6,507 nucleotides of DNA from JACQFK01 sp035644495 (GCA_035644495.1 DASQOM010000174.1:1-6507), one strand, 5' to 3'; numbered from the stretch's first letter, positions 1 through 6,469 are shown. The notes: a model not told the origin generated them from the letters alone. Made by a program: numbers and translations.

Positions 1-141
1 ATGCTCGTCAGCGATCGCGAGAGATTCACCGACGCCGTCGTGACCCTCCTCGGGCGGATGCGGCGGGGACACATCCTTCGGACGATGCTCAAGCCGCGCC
101 ATAGAATGCCAGTGTCAAAAAACTTAACCGTACCTGCTTAG
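1..141 (+). CDS. possible C-terminal tail of an upstream gene, partial
   Basis: The + strand frame beginning at base 1 is open from the window edge to a TAG at 139-141, about 46 codons. Its third positions are about 80 percent G or C over the first 36 codons, closer to the clear genes here than the competing frames. The translation begins LVSDRERFTDAVVTLLG, an amphipathic helix-like segment of the kind found at the end of many enzymes, then becomes arginine-rich. The last ten codons run through A-rich sequence (from about 115), which looks more like intergenic DNA, so the true end may differ. No family can be named from so short a piece. A competing - strand frame starting with ATG at 102-100 is open to the left edge but has more A/T third positions. 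Confidence 0.25.
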   Translation: MLVSDRERFTDAVVTLLGRMRRGHILRTMLKPRHRMPVSKNLTVPA

Positions 142-166
142 GTGGGGACTTGGGAGCGGGCGCCGT

Positions 167-170
167 GGAG
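167..170 (+). promoter_or_regulatory. ribosome binding site candidate for the cytochrome c lipoprotein gene
   Basis: GGAG lies 10 bases before the ATG at 181. It supports that ATG over the in-frame GTG at 142, whose extra 13 residues would place charged residues and two tryptophans ahead of an otherwise normal lipoprotein signal peptide. The spacing is slightly long, so the support is moderate. Confidence 0.45.
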
Positions 171-180
171 ACAGCGCAAA

Positions 181-2922
181 ATGACCCGGTCGGTCTGCGC
201 CCTGCTTCTGGGGATCCTCTTCGCGGGGTGCGACTCCGCCCCGGCCAGCCCCGTCGCCGACGCGACCCTCGACCCTCGCTTCGCCACGGAACTCCAGCCC
301 TTCTTCAGCCAGTACTGCTTCGGCTGCCACGGTGCAAAGAAGCATAAGGGCGACCTCGACCTCAGCCGCGACTTCAGCGTCGAGGCGATCGTGAAGAACC
401 CCCGCCTCTGGGAGCAGGTTCGCAGCCGCCTCCACGCCCGCGAAATGCCCCCCGAGGACGCGTCGAAGCAGCCCGCCGCGGCCGAACGCGACGCCGCCCT
501 CGCCTGGCTGCGCGACCTCGACGACCGCGAGGCCCGCCGCAACGCCGGCGACCCCGGCCTCGTCCTCGCCCGCCGCCTGAGCAACGCCGAATACGACAAC
601 ACCATCCGCGATCTCACCGGCGTCGACCTCCGCCCGACGCGCGAGTTCCCGGTCGACCCCGCCAACGAGGCCGGCTTCGACAACACGGGCGAGTCGCTGA
701 CCATGTCCGAGGCCCTCCTCCGCAAGTACCTCGCCGCGGCGCGCCACGTCGCCGACCACCTGGTCCTCAAACCCGAGGGCTTCGTCTTCGCGCCGCACCC
801 CGCCGTCACCGACACCGACCGCGACAAGTACTGCGTCCAGCGCATCGTCGCGTTCTACAACCGCCACCCCGTCGACCTCGCCGCGTACTTCGCGGCCGCG
901 TCCTGCTTCAGGCATCAGTCCCGGAAGTGCCTGAAGGACCTCGCCGCGGAGTCCGGCCTGAGCGCGACCTACCTGGAATCGATCTGGTCGCTGCTCGAGG
1001 GCGACGCGCCCGCGAGCGGACCGATCGCGGAGTTGCGCGCCCTCTGGCCGGACGCGAGTCCCGAGGACCTGGCCGCGGCCGCCGTCCGCCTTCGCGCCCA
1101 GTATCCCGCGAAGGCCGAGGCGCCGCAGCCGAAGGGCATGTCCCGCGGGAGCCAGCCCCTCCTGCTCTGGCGCAACGACCGCCTCGCGTCGCAGCACCGC
1201 GCCGGCGGCGTCGACGACCCCGCGGTCGCGCGCTTCTGCAGCGTCATCCCCGACGCCTTCGTCGTGCTGGAGCGCGGCCCTTACTACGACAAGAGTTCCA
1301 GCCCCAGGGGCCGCTTCCTCAGCGCCGGCTTTCATCTGATGCTGGGCTACTACCGCGACGACGGGCCCCTCTACGACCTCATCCTCGACGACGCCGCCCG
1401 CCGCGAGATCGACACGCTCTGGGCCGACCTGCACTTCGTCTGCCAGGACGCGCTGCGCCAGTACAAGGACTTCATCTTCTTCGAGCGCGCCGAGGCGCAC
1501 TTCCTCTACGAACCGGTCTTCGACTTCGCCCGCTCCGAGGACAAGGACGCCTCCTCGGACGCCAAGATCCAGCGCCTGCGCGAGGTTTACCTCGAGAAAG
1601 TCCACCGCGTCGGCGCGAGCGAGACGATCGTGGGCGCCGTCGAGACGTACTTCAAGACCATCACCGCGCGGATCCGGCAGACCGAGGAGGCCCGCGCCGC
1701 GGCCGAGCCCGGCCACTTGAAGGCGCTGCTCGAGTTCGCCGCGCGCGCGTACCGGCGTCCGCTGAGCGGCGCCGAGCGCGAGGCGCTGCTGAAGTTCTAC
1801 CGGCAGCTCCGCGAGCAGGACCAGCTCGGACACGAGGAGGCGCTGCGCGACGCGGTCGCCGGCGTCCTGATGTCGCCGCACTTCTGCTACCGCTTCACGG
1901 AGACGTCTGCCGGCCCGCTGTCGAACGCCGAGCTCGCCAGCCGCCTCAGCTACTTCCTCTGGTCGAGCATGCCGGACGCCGAGCTGCTGGCCGCCGATCT
2001 GCGGAAGCCCGGCATCCTCCAGGCGCAGGCCCGGCGCCTGCTGCGCGACGCGAGAGTCCGCGGCCTCGCGACCGGGTTCGTGGGCAACTGGCTCGACTTC
2101 CGCCGCTTCGAGGAGCACAACGCCGTCGACCGCGAGCGCTTCCCGTCGTTCACCAACGAACTGCGCCAGGCGATGTTCGAAGAGCCCGTGCGGTACTTCC
2201 TCGACATCGTCCGCCGCGACCGCCCGCTGCTCGATCTGCTGTACGGCAAGGACATCGTCGTGAACGGCGTGCTGGCGAAGCACTATGGGATCGGAAGCGT
2301 GACCGGCGACGACTGGGTCGCGATCGACGACGCGCGCTCTTATGGCCGCGGCGGACTGCTGCCGATGGCGGTCTTCCTCACGAAGAACGCCCCGGGGCTG
2401 CGCACGAGCCCGGTCAAGCGGGGATACTGGGTCGTGCGCCGGCTGCTGGGCGAAGTCATTCCCCCGCCGCCGCCGACCGTGCCGTCGCTGCCAAAGGACG
2501 AGGCCGCGCTCGGCGACCTGACGCTGCCGCAGGTGCTCGCCCGTCATCGTGACGACCGCGCCTGCGCCGGCTGCCACAACCGCTTCGACGCAGTCGGCGT
2601 CGTCTTCGAGGGTTTCGGCCCGATCGGCGAGCGCCGCGACCTGGACCTCGGCGGCAAGCCGGTGCAGACGAGGGCGACGTTCCCTGACGGCCGTGACCGC
2701 GACGGGCTCGCGGGCCTGCGGGACTATATCGCCGCGCAACGGCAGGCGGACTTCGTGGATAACCTGTGCAAAAAGCTCCTGTCGTACGCGCTCAGTCGCG
2801 GATTGCTGCCGTCGGATCGGGGCACGCTCGACGCCATGCGCGCGCGGAGCGAGCGGTTCGAGGGCCTGGTCGACGTCATCGTCACGAGTCCGCAGTTCCT
2901 GACGAAGAGGGCATCGCCATGA
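181..2922 (+). CDS. planctomycete-type diheme cytochrome c lipoprotein, DUF1587/1595/1592/1588/1585
   Basis: This 913-residue protein is a probable membrane-anchored, extracytoplasmic heme protein of unknown reaction. Residues 1-16 form a lipoprotein signal ending in a lipobox (LFAGC, lipidated C17). A planctomycete cytochrome c domain follows: C46-F-G-C49-H50, then M89 in EMPPE as probable axial ligand. Recognisable domains in order are DUF1587 (about 130-193, ARRLSNAEYDNTIRDLTG), DUF1595 (about 516-572, RAYRRPLSGAERE), DUF1592 (about 580-703), DUF1588 (about 724-820, with a second heme motif C795-A-G-C798-H799) and DUF1585 (about 842-910). Residues about 200-515 match none of these and contain C218, C242, C250, C353 and C421. 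ATG 181 was chosen because it gives a clean signal peptide. The stop overlaps the next start by four bases. Members of this family are usually paired with DUF1552 genes, as here. Family assignment is strong; electron transfer is inferred from the heme motifs. Confidence 0.93.
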   Translation: MTRSVCALLLGILFAGCDSAPASPVADATLDPRFATELQPFFSQYCFGCHGAKKHKGDLDLSRDFSVEAIVKNPRLWEQVRSRLHAREMPPEDASKQPAAAERDAALAWLRDLDDREARRNAGDPGLVLARRLSNAEYDNTIRDLTGVDLRPTREFPVDPANEAGFDNTGESLTMSEALLRKYLAAARHVADHLVLKPEGFVFAPHPAVTDTDRDKYCVQRIVAFYNRHPVDLAAYFAAASCFRHQSRKCLKDLAAESGLSATYLESIWSLLEGDAPASGPIAELRALWPDASPEDLAAAAVRLRAQYPAKAEAPQPKGMSRGSQPLLLWRNDRLASQHRAGGVDDPAVARFCSVIPDAFVVLERGPYYDKSSSPRGRFLSAGFHLMLGYYRDDGPLYDLILDDAARREIDTLWADLHFVCQDALRQYKDFIFFERAEAHFLYEPVFDFARSEDKDASSDAKIQRLREVYLEKVHRVGASETIVGAVETYFKTITARIRQTEEARAAAEPGHLKALLEFAARAYRRPLSGAEREALLKFYRQLREQDQLGHEEALRDAVAGVLMSPHFCYRFTETSAGPLSNAELASRLSYFLWSSMPDAELLAADLRKPGILQAQARRLLRDARVRGLATGFVGNWLDFRRFEEHNAVDRERFPSFTNELRQAMFEEPVRYFLDIVRRDRPLLDLLYGKDIVVNGVLAKHYGIGSVTGDDWVAIDDARSYGRGGLLPMAVFLTKNAPGLRTSPVKRGYWVVRRLLGEVIPPPPPTVPSLPKDEAALGDLTLPQVLARHRDDRACAGCHNRFDAVGVVFEGFGPIGERRDLDLGGKPVQTRATFPDGRDRDGLAGLRDYIAAQRQADFVDNLCKKLLSYALSRGLLPSDRGTLDAMRARSERFEGLVDVIVTSPQFLTKRASP
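2906..2910 (+). promoter_or_regulatory. ribosome binding site for the DUF1552 gene
   Basis: AGAGG lies inside the last codons of the upstream gene, eight bases before ATG 2919. It fixes that start even though the same frame is open upstream to 2766 without a signal sequence, and allows initiation in addition to coupling through the ATGA overlap. Confidence 0.55.
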
Positions 2923-4187
2923 ATCGTCGCCGTTTTCTGCAGGGCGCGGGCGTCTGCGTCGCGCTCCCCTGGCTCGAAGCCCTCGCGCAGGGGGACAACG
3001 CGGCGCCGCTGCGCTTCGCGGCGCTCTTCATGGGAAACGGCATCAACCAGAAGCACTGGTGGGCGAAGGGGAAAGGCGCGGAGATGGAGCTGGGCAAGAG
3101 CCTGGAGCCGCTGGCGCCCTATAAGGCGAAGCTCAACTTCATCACGGGCCTCTTCAACAAGGCGGCCACGCACGTCGGCATCCATCCCGGCCAGACCGGC
3201 AACATCCTCTCCGGCGCCCAGCTCCAGCGCGGCGCGGTGCTGCGCGGCGGGGTCAGTGTGGACCAGGTCCTGGCCGCGAAATTCGGCGAGGAGACGCCGA
3301 CGCCCAGCCTGGTGCTGGGTTGCGAGCAGCCGATCACCGGCTTCCACGAGACGAACTTCTCGATGGCCTACAGTTCGAACATTTCGTGGCAGGACGCGAA
3401 CTCGCCCGTGCCCATGGAGGTCTATCCGTCGCTCGCGTTCGACAGCCTTTTCGACAACCAGGGCAGCCGCCGCTCGAAAAGCATCCTGGACCGCGTCCGC
3501 GACGAGACCGCGTCGCTGCAGCGGGAAGTCAGCGCGACGGACCGGGCGAAGCTGGACGAGTACCTGACGAGCGTGCGCGAGGTGGAGAAGCGGGCGGAGC
3601 GGATGCGCGACGACAAATCGAAGGCCGACGGACGCGGGAAGGCCGCGTCGATGAAGCGCCCGGACAACGGCCTGCCGGAGGACATTCGCGAGCACATGCG
3701 GCTGATGGGGGACATCCTCGCGCTCGCCTTCCAGTCGGACAAGACGCGGGTGGCGACCCTCCTCCTGTGTCGAGACCTGTCGGGTCTTTTCTATCCGTTC
3801 CTGGACGTGCGGACGGCGCACCATCCGACGTCGCACGACGACGAGGGGGACGCCTACGAACGCGTCACGCGGTACTACGTCGGTCAGCTGGCGTACCTGG
3901 CGGGGCGGCTGGCGTCGATGGAGGAGGGCGGCTCCACGGTGCTGGACCGTTCCTGCCTGATGTTCCTCTCGAACATGTGGGCCGGAAGCAAGCACGACGC
4001 GGGCCGGCTGCCGTTGCTTCTGCTGGGCGGCCTGGGGGGCCGGCTCGAGACGGGCCGGGTGCTTGACTACCTGGGGAAGCCCGACGACGATCGCAAGCTC
4101 TGTTCGCTGTATCTGTCGCTGATGGAGCGGATGGGGGTCTCGCAGTCGCGCTTCGGCGACGCGACTTCTCCGCTGGCCGGCCTATGA
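2919..4187 (+). CDS. DUF1552 family protein with twin-arginine signal
   Basis: The 422-residue product is a typical-length DUF1552 protein. It starts MNRRRFLQGAG, a twin-arginine (Tat) motif, followed by a short hydrophobic stretch and a probable cleavage site after A23 (ALA before Q24), so it should be exported already folded. Family landmarks are GVSVDQVLAAKFG (111-123), YSSNISWQDANSPVPMEVYP (151-170), SILDRV near 188-193, DRAKLDEYLTSVREVEKR (208-225), and LALAFQSDKTRVATLLL (267-283). A histidine cluster HHPTSH (301-306) and a later H359 followed by LPLLLLGGLGG are candidate metal or active-site positions. Residues about 195-250 are highly charged and probably a helical hairpin. The biochemical role of DUF1552 is unknown to me. 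Its start overlaps the cytochrome gene and its stop overlaps the propeller gene, both as ATGA, so the three products are likely made together and probably work in the same extracytoplasmic process. Confidence 0.92.
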   Translation: MNRRRFLQGAGVCVALPWLEALAQGDNAAPLRFAALFMGNGINQKHWWAKGKGAEMELGKSLEPLAPYKAKLNFITGLFNKAATHVGIHPGQTGNILSGAQLQRGAVLRGGVSVDQVLAAKFGEETPTPSLVLGCEQPITGFHETNFSMAYSSNISWQDANSPVPMEVYPSLAFDSLFDNQGSRRSKSILDRVRDETASLQREVSATDRAKLDEYLTSVREVEKRAERMRDDKSKADGRGKAASMKRPDNGLPEDIREHMRLMGDILALAFQSDKTRVATLLLCRDLSGLFYPFLDVRTAHHPTSHDDEGDAYERVTRYYVGQLAYLAGRLASMEEGGSTVLDRSCLMFLSNMWAGSKHDAGRLPLLLLGGLGGRLETGRVLDYLGKPDDDRKLCSLYLSLMERMGVSQSRFGDATSPLAGL

Positions 4188-5650
4188 TGCTCCGAACCTG
4201 CCCGGCTGTTCTGGGGGCGCTGCTGCTCGCCGGGGCGGGGACGCCGGAGCAGGCCTTCAGCGACTGGACGAGGACGTCGGGGATCGAGGACGGGGTGGCG
4301 AAGCACGTCGCCGCATTTCCCAAGGTCTGGATGAGCGGGCTGACGCTCATCGATCTCGACGGCGACGGCGCCCTCGACCTCCACATCGGCAGCCACAGCG
4401 GCCCCGCCAATCCCGCGATCGCCTTCCACAACGAGGGGACGGGCCACTTCAACTATATAGACCCCCGGATAGCGGTCCCGCGCGGGCCGCGTCAGAGCGA
4501 GCCGCTTCCGTACCCCGGCGGCGAGATCCGGCTGACGTGGGACATCAACGAGGACGGCCGACCCGACCTCCTCTGCTCCTGGCACGACGGCGGCGGCGCG
4601 CTCTACCTGAACGAGAAGGACGGCTTCCGCCGCAGCGACCTGATCGATCCCTTCAGCCGCGCGGTCGCGATCGGCGACCTCAACGGCGACGGCCGCGTCG
4701 ACTATATCGCCGGCCACGACCGCTCCCCCAGGATGACGCTGCTCCTCGGACGCAAGGGCGGCTTCGAGAAACAGGAGCCGGTCGACGGCCTCCTGGAAAG
4801 CGGAGCGATCCTCATCGACCTCGACGGCGACGGTCGCCTGGATCTGGTCTGCAGCCAGCGCGGCTACCATGCGACCCAGCGGCGCATCCTGCACAATGAA
4901 GGCGGCCTCCGGTTCAGCCCGATGGACAGCGGCCTCGACGAGAACGCCGGCAACATCCACGGCGTCGGCGACCTGAACGGCGACGGCGCGCCCGACCTGG
5001 TCTGCATCGAAGGGAAGACCTTCGTCGCGTACCTCAACGACGGGAAGGGTCACTTCAAGGCGAAGTCCGAGCTGCTTCCCGGCCAGGACAAGATCCGCAA
5101 TAAGCCGCACTACACGAACTGGGGCGGCATGGTGGTGACCGACCTCGACAACGACGGCGTCCCGGACCTCCTGATGAACGGCCGCAACTTCTTTCACGTG
5201 TGGCGGGGCCGGGGCGACGGCACGTTCGAGTATATGAACGAGACGTGGGGAATCCCGGACGGGGCGTGGTCGGCGGTCGACGAGGGCCTGTGCTTCGGCG
5301 ACGTCGACGGCGACGGCCGGCTGGACCTGGTCGTCTGCGGCAGGGAGAAGCAGGTGATCCTCCTCCACAATGACCTGCCGCCGCGCCACTGGCTGCGGGT
5401 GCGGCTGGCGGGGAAGGAGGGGAACCGTTGCGCGGCGGGGGCGCGGATCGAGGTCGCCGGCTGGCGCGATCAGGTGGCCATCTGGGGCCGCCAGAGCTTC
5501 CATTCCTACTATGCGGCGTCGGCGACGGAGCGCCACTACGGGCTGGGCGACCGCGAGACGGTCGACGTCGCCGTCGTCTTCCACCCTTCGGGGAAGCGCG
5601 TCGAGAAGAAGGGTGTGAAAGCCGACCAGACCTTGCTCCTCGAGGAGTAG
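4184..5650 (+). CDS. secreted FG-GAP/VCBS seven-repeat propeller with C-terminal ASPIC/UnbV domain (CRTAC1-like)
   Basis: This 488-residue protein opens with a Sec-type signal (hydrophobic about 7-19, possible cleavage after A18). Seven calcium-binding loops of the D-x-D/N-x-D-G-x-x-D type follow, starting at D57, D120, D165, D212, D263, D320 and D373. They are spaced 45-63 residues apart, as expected for seven blades of an integrin-alpha-like beta-propeller. Each loop is followed by a hydrophobic strand and, in several, by a LYLNEKDGF or AYLNDGKGHF type turn. From about 413 to 480 comes an ASPIC/UnbV domain (NRCAAGARIEV, then HYGLGDRETVDVAVVFHPSG). This architecture is shared with CRTAC1-like secreted proteins that bind ligands through the propeller; the ligand here is unknown. 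The ATG at 4184 overlaps the DUF1552 stop, and ATG 4187 is an equally possible start. No Shine-Dalgarno sequence precedes it, which points to translational coupling. Confidence 0.92.
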   Translation: MMLRTCPAVLGALLLAGAGTPEQAFSDWTRTSGIEDGVAKHVAAFPKVWMSGLTLIDLDGDGALDLHIGSHSGPANPAIAFHNEGTGHFNYIDPRIAVPRGPRQSEPLPYPGGEIRLTWDINEDGRPDLLCSWHDGGGALYLNEKDGFRRSDLIDPFSRAVAIGDLNGDGRVDYIAGHDRSPRMTLLLGRKGGFEKQEPVDGLLESGAILIDLDGDGRLDLVCSQRGYHATQRRILHNEGGLRFSPMDSGLDENAGNIHGVGDLNGDGAPDLVCIEGKTFVAYLNDGKGHFKAKSELLPGQDKIRNKPHYTNWGGMVVTDLDNDGVPDLLMNGRNFFHVWRGRGDGTFEYMNETWGIPDGAWSAVDEGLCFGDVDGDGRLDLVVCGREKQVILLHNDLPPRHWLRVRLAGKEGNRCAAGARIEVAGWRDQVAIWGRQSFHSYYAASATERHYGLGDRETVDVAVVFHPSGKRVEKKGVKADQTLLLEE

Positions 5651-5716
5651 TGCCAACAATATCCAGGATACTTTCAGCGCTCCGGTGTTAAATACGGGGA
5701 TTCCAAAGGAGACTTT
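5651..5716 (+). promoter_or_regulatory. intergenic leader with possible promoter and small palindrome
   Basis: This is the only sizeable gap between complete genes and it is visibly richer in A and T than its surroundings. It contains TAAATA at 5689-5694, a possible -10-like element, but no convincing -35 partner 16-18 bases upstream, and a perfect 11-base palindrome TATCCAGGATA at 5660-5670 that could be a regulator site. It suggests an independent or additional start of transcription for the jellyroll gene. Neither element is more than suggestive. Confidence 0.25.
5705..5712 (+). promoter_or_regulatory. strong ribosome binding site for the jellyroll protein gene
   Basis: AAAGGAGA sits five bases (counted from GGAG) before ATG 5717. 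It is the best Shine-Dalgarno match in the window and supports that start. Its strength contrasts with the coupled, site-less start of the preceding gene and suggests that this gene is translated independently. Confidence 0.75.
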
Positions 5717-6466
5717 ATGAGCCTGCGCCTTGCCCTCGCCGCCCTTGTCCTCCTCAGCTCCGCCGCGCTCGCCGACGATCCGCCTGCGATTCCCGCGAAG
5801 CCGATCGCCGAGAAGAAGGAGCTGCTGTTCTCCGACGACTTCCAGGGCACCGAGCCTGCCGCCGTGTGGCATAAGGTCGTGCCCACGTTCGCCGTCGTCG
5901 ACGGCGCGCTCAAGGGCACGCAGACGCGCGACAAGAACGTGCCCGCCGCCGACGGCAAACCCGCTCAGACCGCCCACGCCGCCGTCCACGGCCTCGAAAT
6001 CCCCACGAAGGACTCCATCGTCGAGGTCCGCATCAAGCTCGAGGGCGCGACGATGGTCGACGTCGAATTCGACGACCGCAAGTACACGGGCTGCCACTAC
6101 GGCCACATCTGCCGCGCTCAGGTGCGCCTCGACAAGGTCACGATCATCGACGAAAAAGAAGGCAGCATGCGGAACGACATCTACGAGATGAAGAAGGACC
6201 CCGCCAACAAGGCCGAGGTCGCCAAGCTGCTCGTCGGCCGCAGCGCGACCTTCCCCGTGAAGCTGGAGCAGGGCAAGTGGTACACCTACACCGTCGAGAC
6301 GGTCGGCGACGAGATGCGCGCATCGATCGACGGCGTCGCGGTCGGCTACCTGAAGTCGCCGGGCATCGGACATGCGACCAAGTCCAAGATCGAGCTCGGC
6401 GTGGCGGGCAAGGACGGGTACTTCGACGACATCAAGGTGTGGAACGCGGAGCCGGCGAAGCCCTAG
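5717..6466 (+). CDS. secreted protein with probable laminin-G/concanavalin-like jellyroll (DUF1080-like)
   Basis: The 249-residue product begins with a clear Sec signal peptide (MSLRLALAALVLLSSAALA, cleavage before D20). The mature part has the strand pattern of a concanavalin-like or DUF1080-like jellyroll. It opens with LLFSDDFQG (36-44), then FAVVDGALKG (58-67), a strand of alternating charges IVEVRIKLEG (101-110), GKWYTYTVE (186-194) for the typical binding-site edge strand, RASIDGVAVGYLKSPGIGH (201-219), and a closing FDDIKVWNA (236-244). Proteins of this kind in planctomycetes are often carbohydrate-binding or glycosidase-related, but I see no E-x-D-x-x-E type family 16 catalytic motif, so enzyme activity is not claimed. 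C126 and C132 could form a disulfide. A charged segment (about 145-175) looks like an inserted helical loop. It follows the operon by 66 bases and may be separately expressed. The jellyroll fold is inferred from pattern, not from a close match. Confidence 0.82.
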   Translation: MSLRLALAALVLLSSAALADDPPAIPAKPIAEKKELLFSDDFQGTEPAAVWHKVVPTFAVVDGALKGTQTRDKNVPAADGKPAQTAHAAVHGLEIPTKDSIVEVRIKLEGATMVDVEFDDRKYTGCHYGHICRAQVRLDKVTIIDEKEGSMRNDIYEMKKDPANKAEVAKLLVGRSATFPVKLEQGKWYTYTVETVGDEMRASIDGVAVGYLKSPGIGHATKSKIELGVAGKDGYFDDIKVWNAEPAKP

Positions 6467-6469
6467 GTT

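Noticed and set aside
102..107. TAGAAT as a -10 promoter element for the operon
   Set aside because: It matches five of six consensus bases, but no TTGACA-like hexamer lies 16-18 bases upstream, and it falls inside a possible upstream coding tail. Promoter consensus in this group is uncertain, so I do not call it.
113..118. TTGACA on the - strand as a -35 element for a leftward gene
   Set aside because: The nearest -10-like sequence on that strand is only about nine bases further, which is too close, and the leftward frame from ATG 102 has weaker coding composition than the + strand frame.
142..180. GTG at 142 as the start of the cytochrome gene
   Set aside because: It would add MGTWERAPWRQRK in front of a clean lipoprotein signal. 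ATG 181 has GGAG ten bases upstream and gives a normal n-region.
124..2739. An 871-codon open frame on the - strand opposite the cytochrome gene
   Set aside because: Its translation is a repetitive mix of V, A, E, R, G and D with no domain, signal peptide or motif. The + strand frame has two CxxCH motifs and five recognised domains. High GC at third positions removes stops on the opposite strand.
5636..5647. CTCCTCGAGGAG, a perfect 12-base palindrome at the end of the propeller gene, as a terminator
   Set aside because: It can form only a four-pair stem with a TCGA loop, has no T-run after it, and is explained by the Leu-Leu-Glu-Glu codons it encodes.
4067..6373. A 768-codon open frame on the - strand opposite the propeller and jellyroll genes
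   Set aside because: It spans two unrelated + strand genes and their intergenic gap, and its DVAVAVEVAD-like stretches are simply the reverse complement of the repeated calcium loops. It is a composition shadow. The same applies to the - strand frame at 2724-3995.
5717..6466. Family 16 glycoside hydrolase activity for the jellyroll protein
   Set aside because: The fold may be related, but the catalytic E-x-D-x-x-E motif is not present, so only a binding or unknown role is supported.
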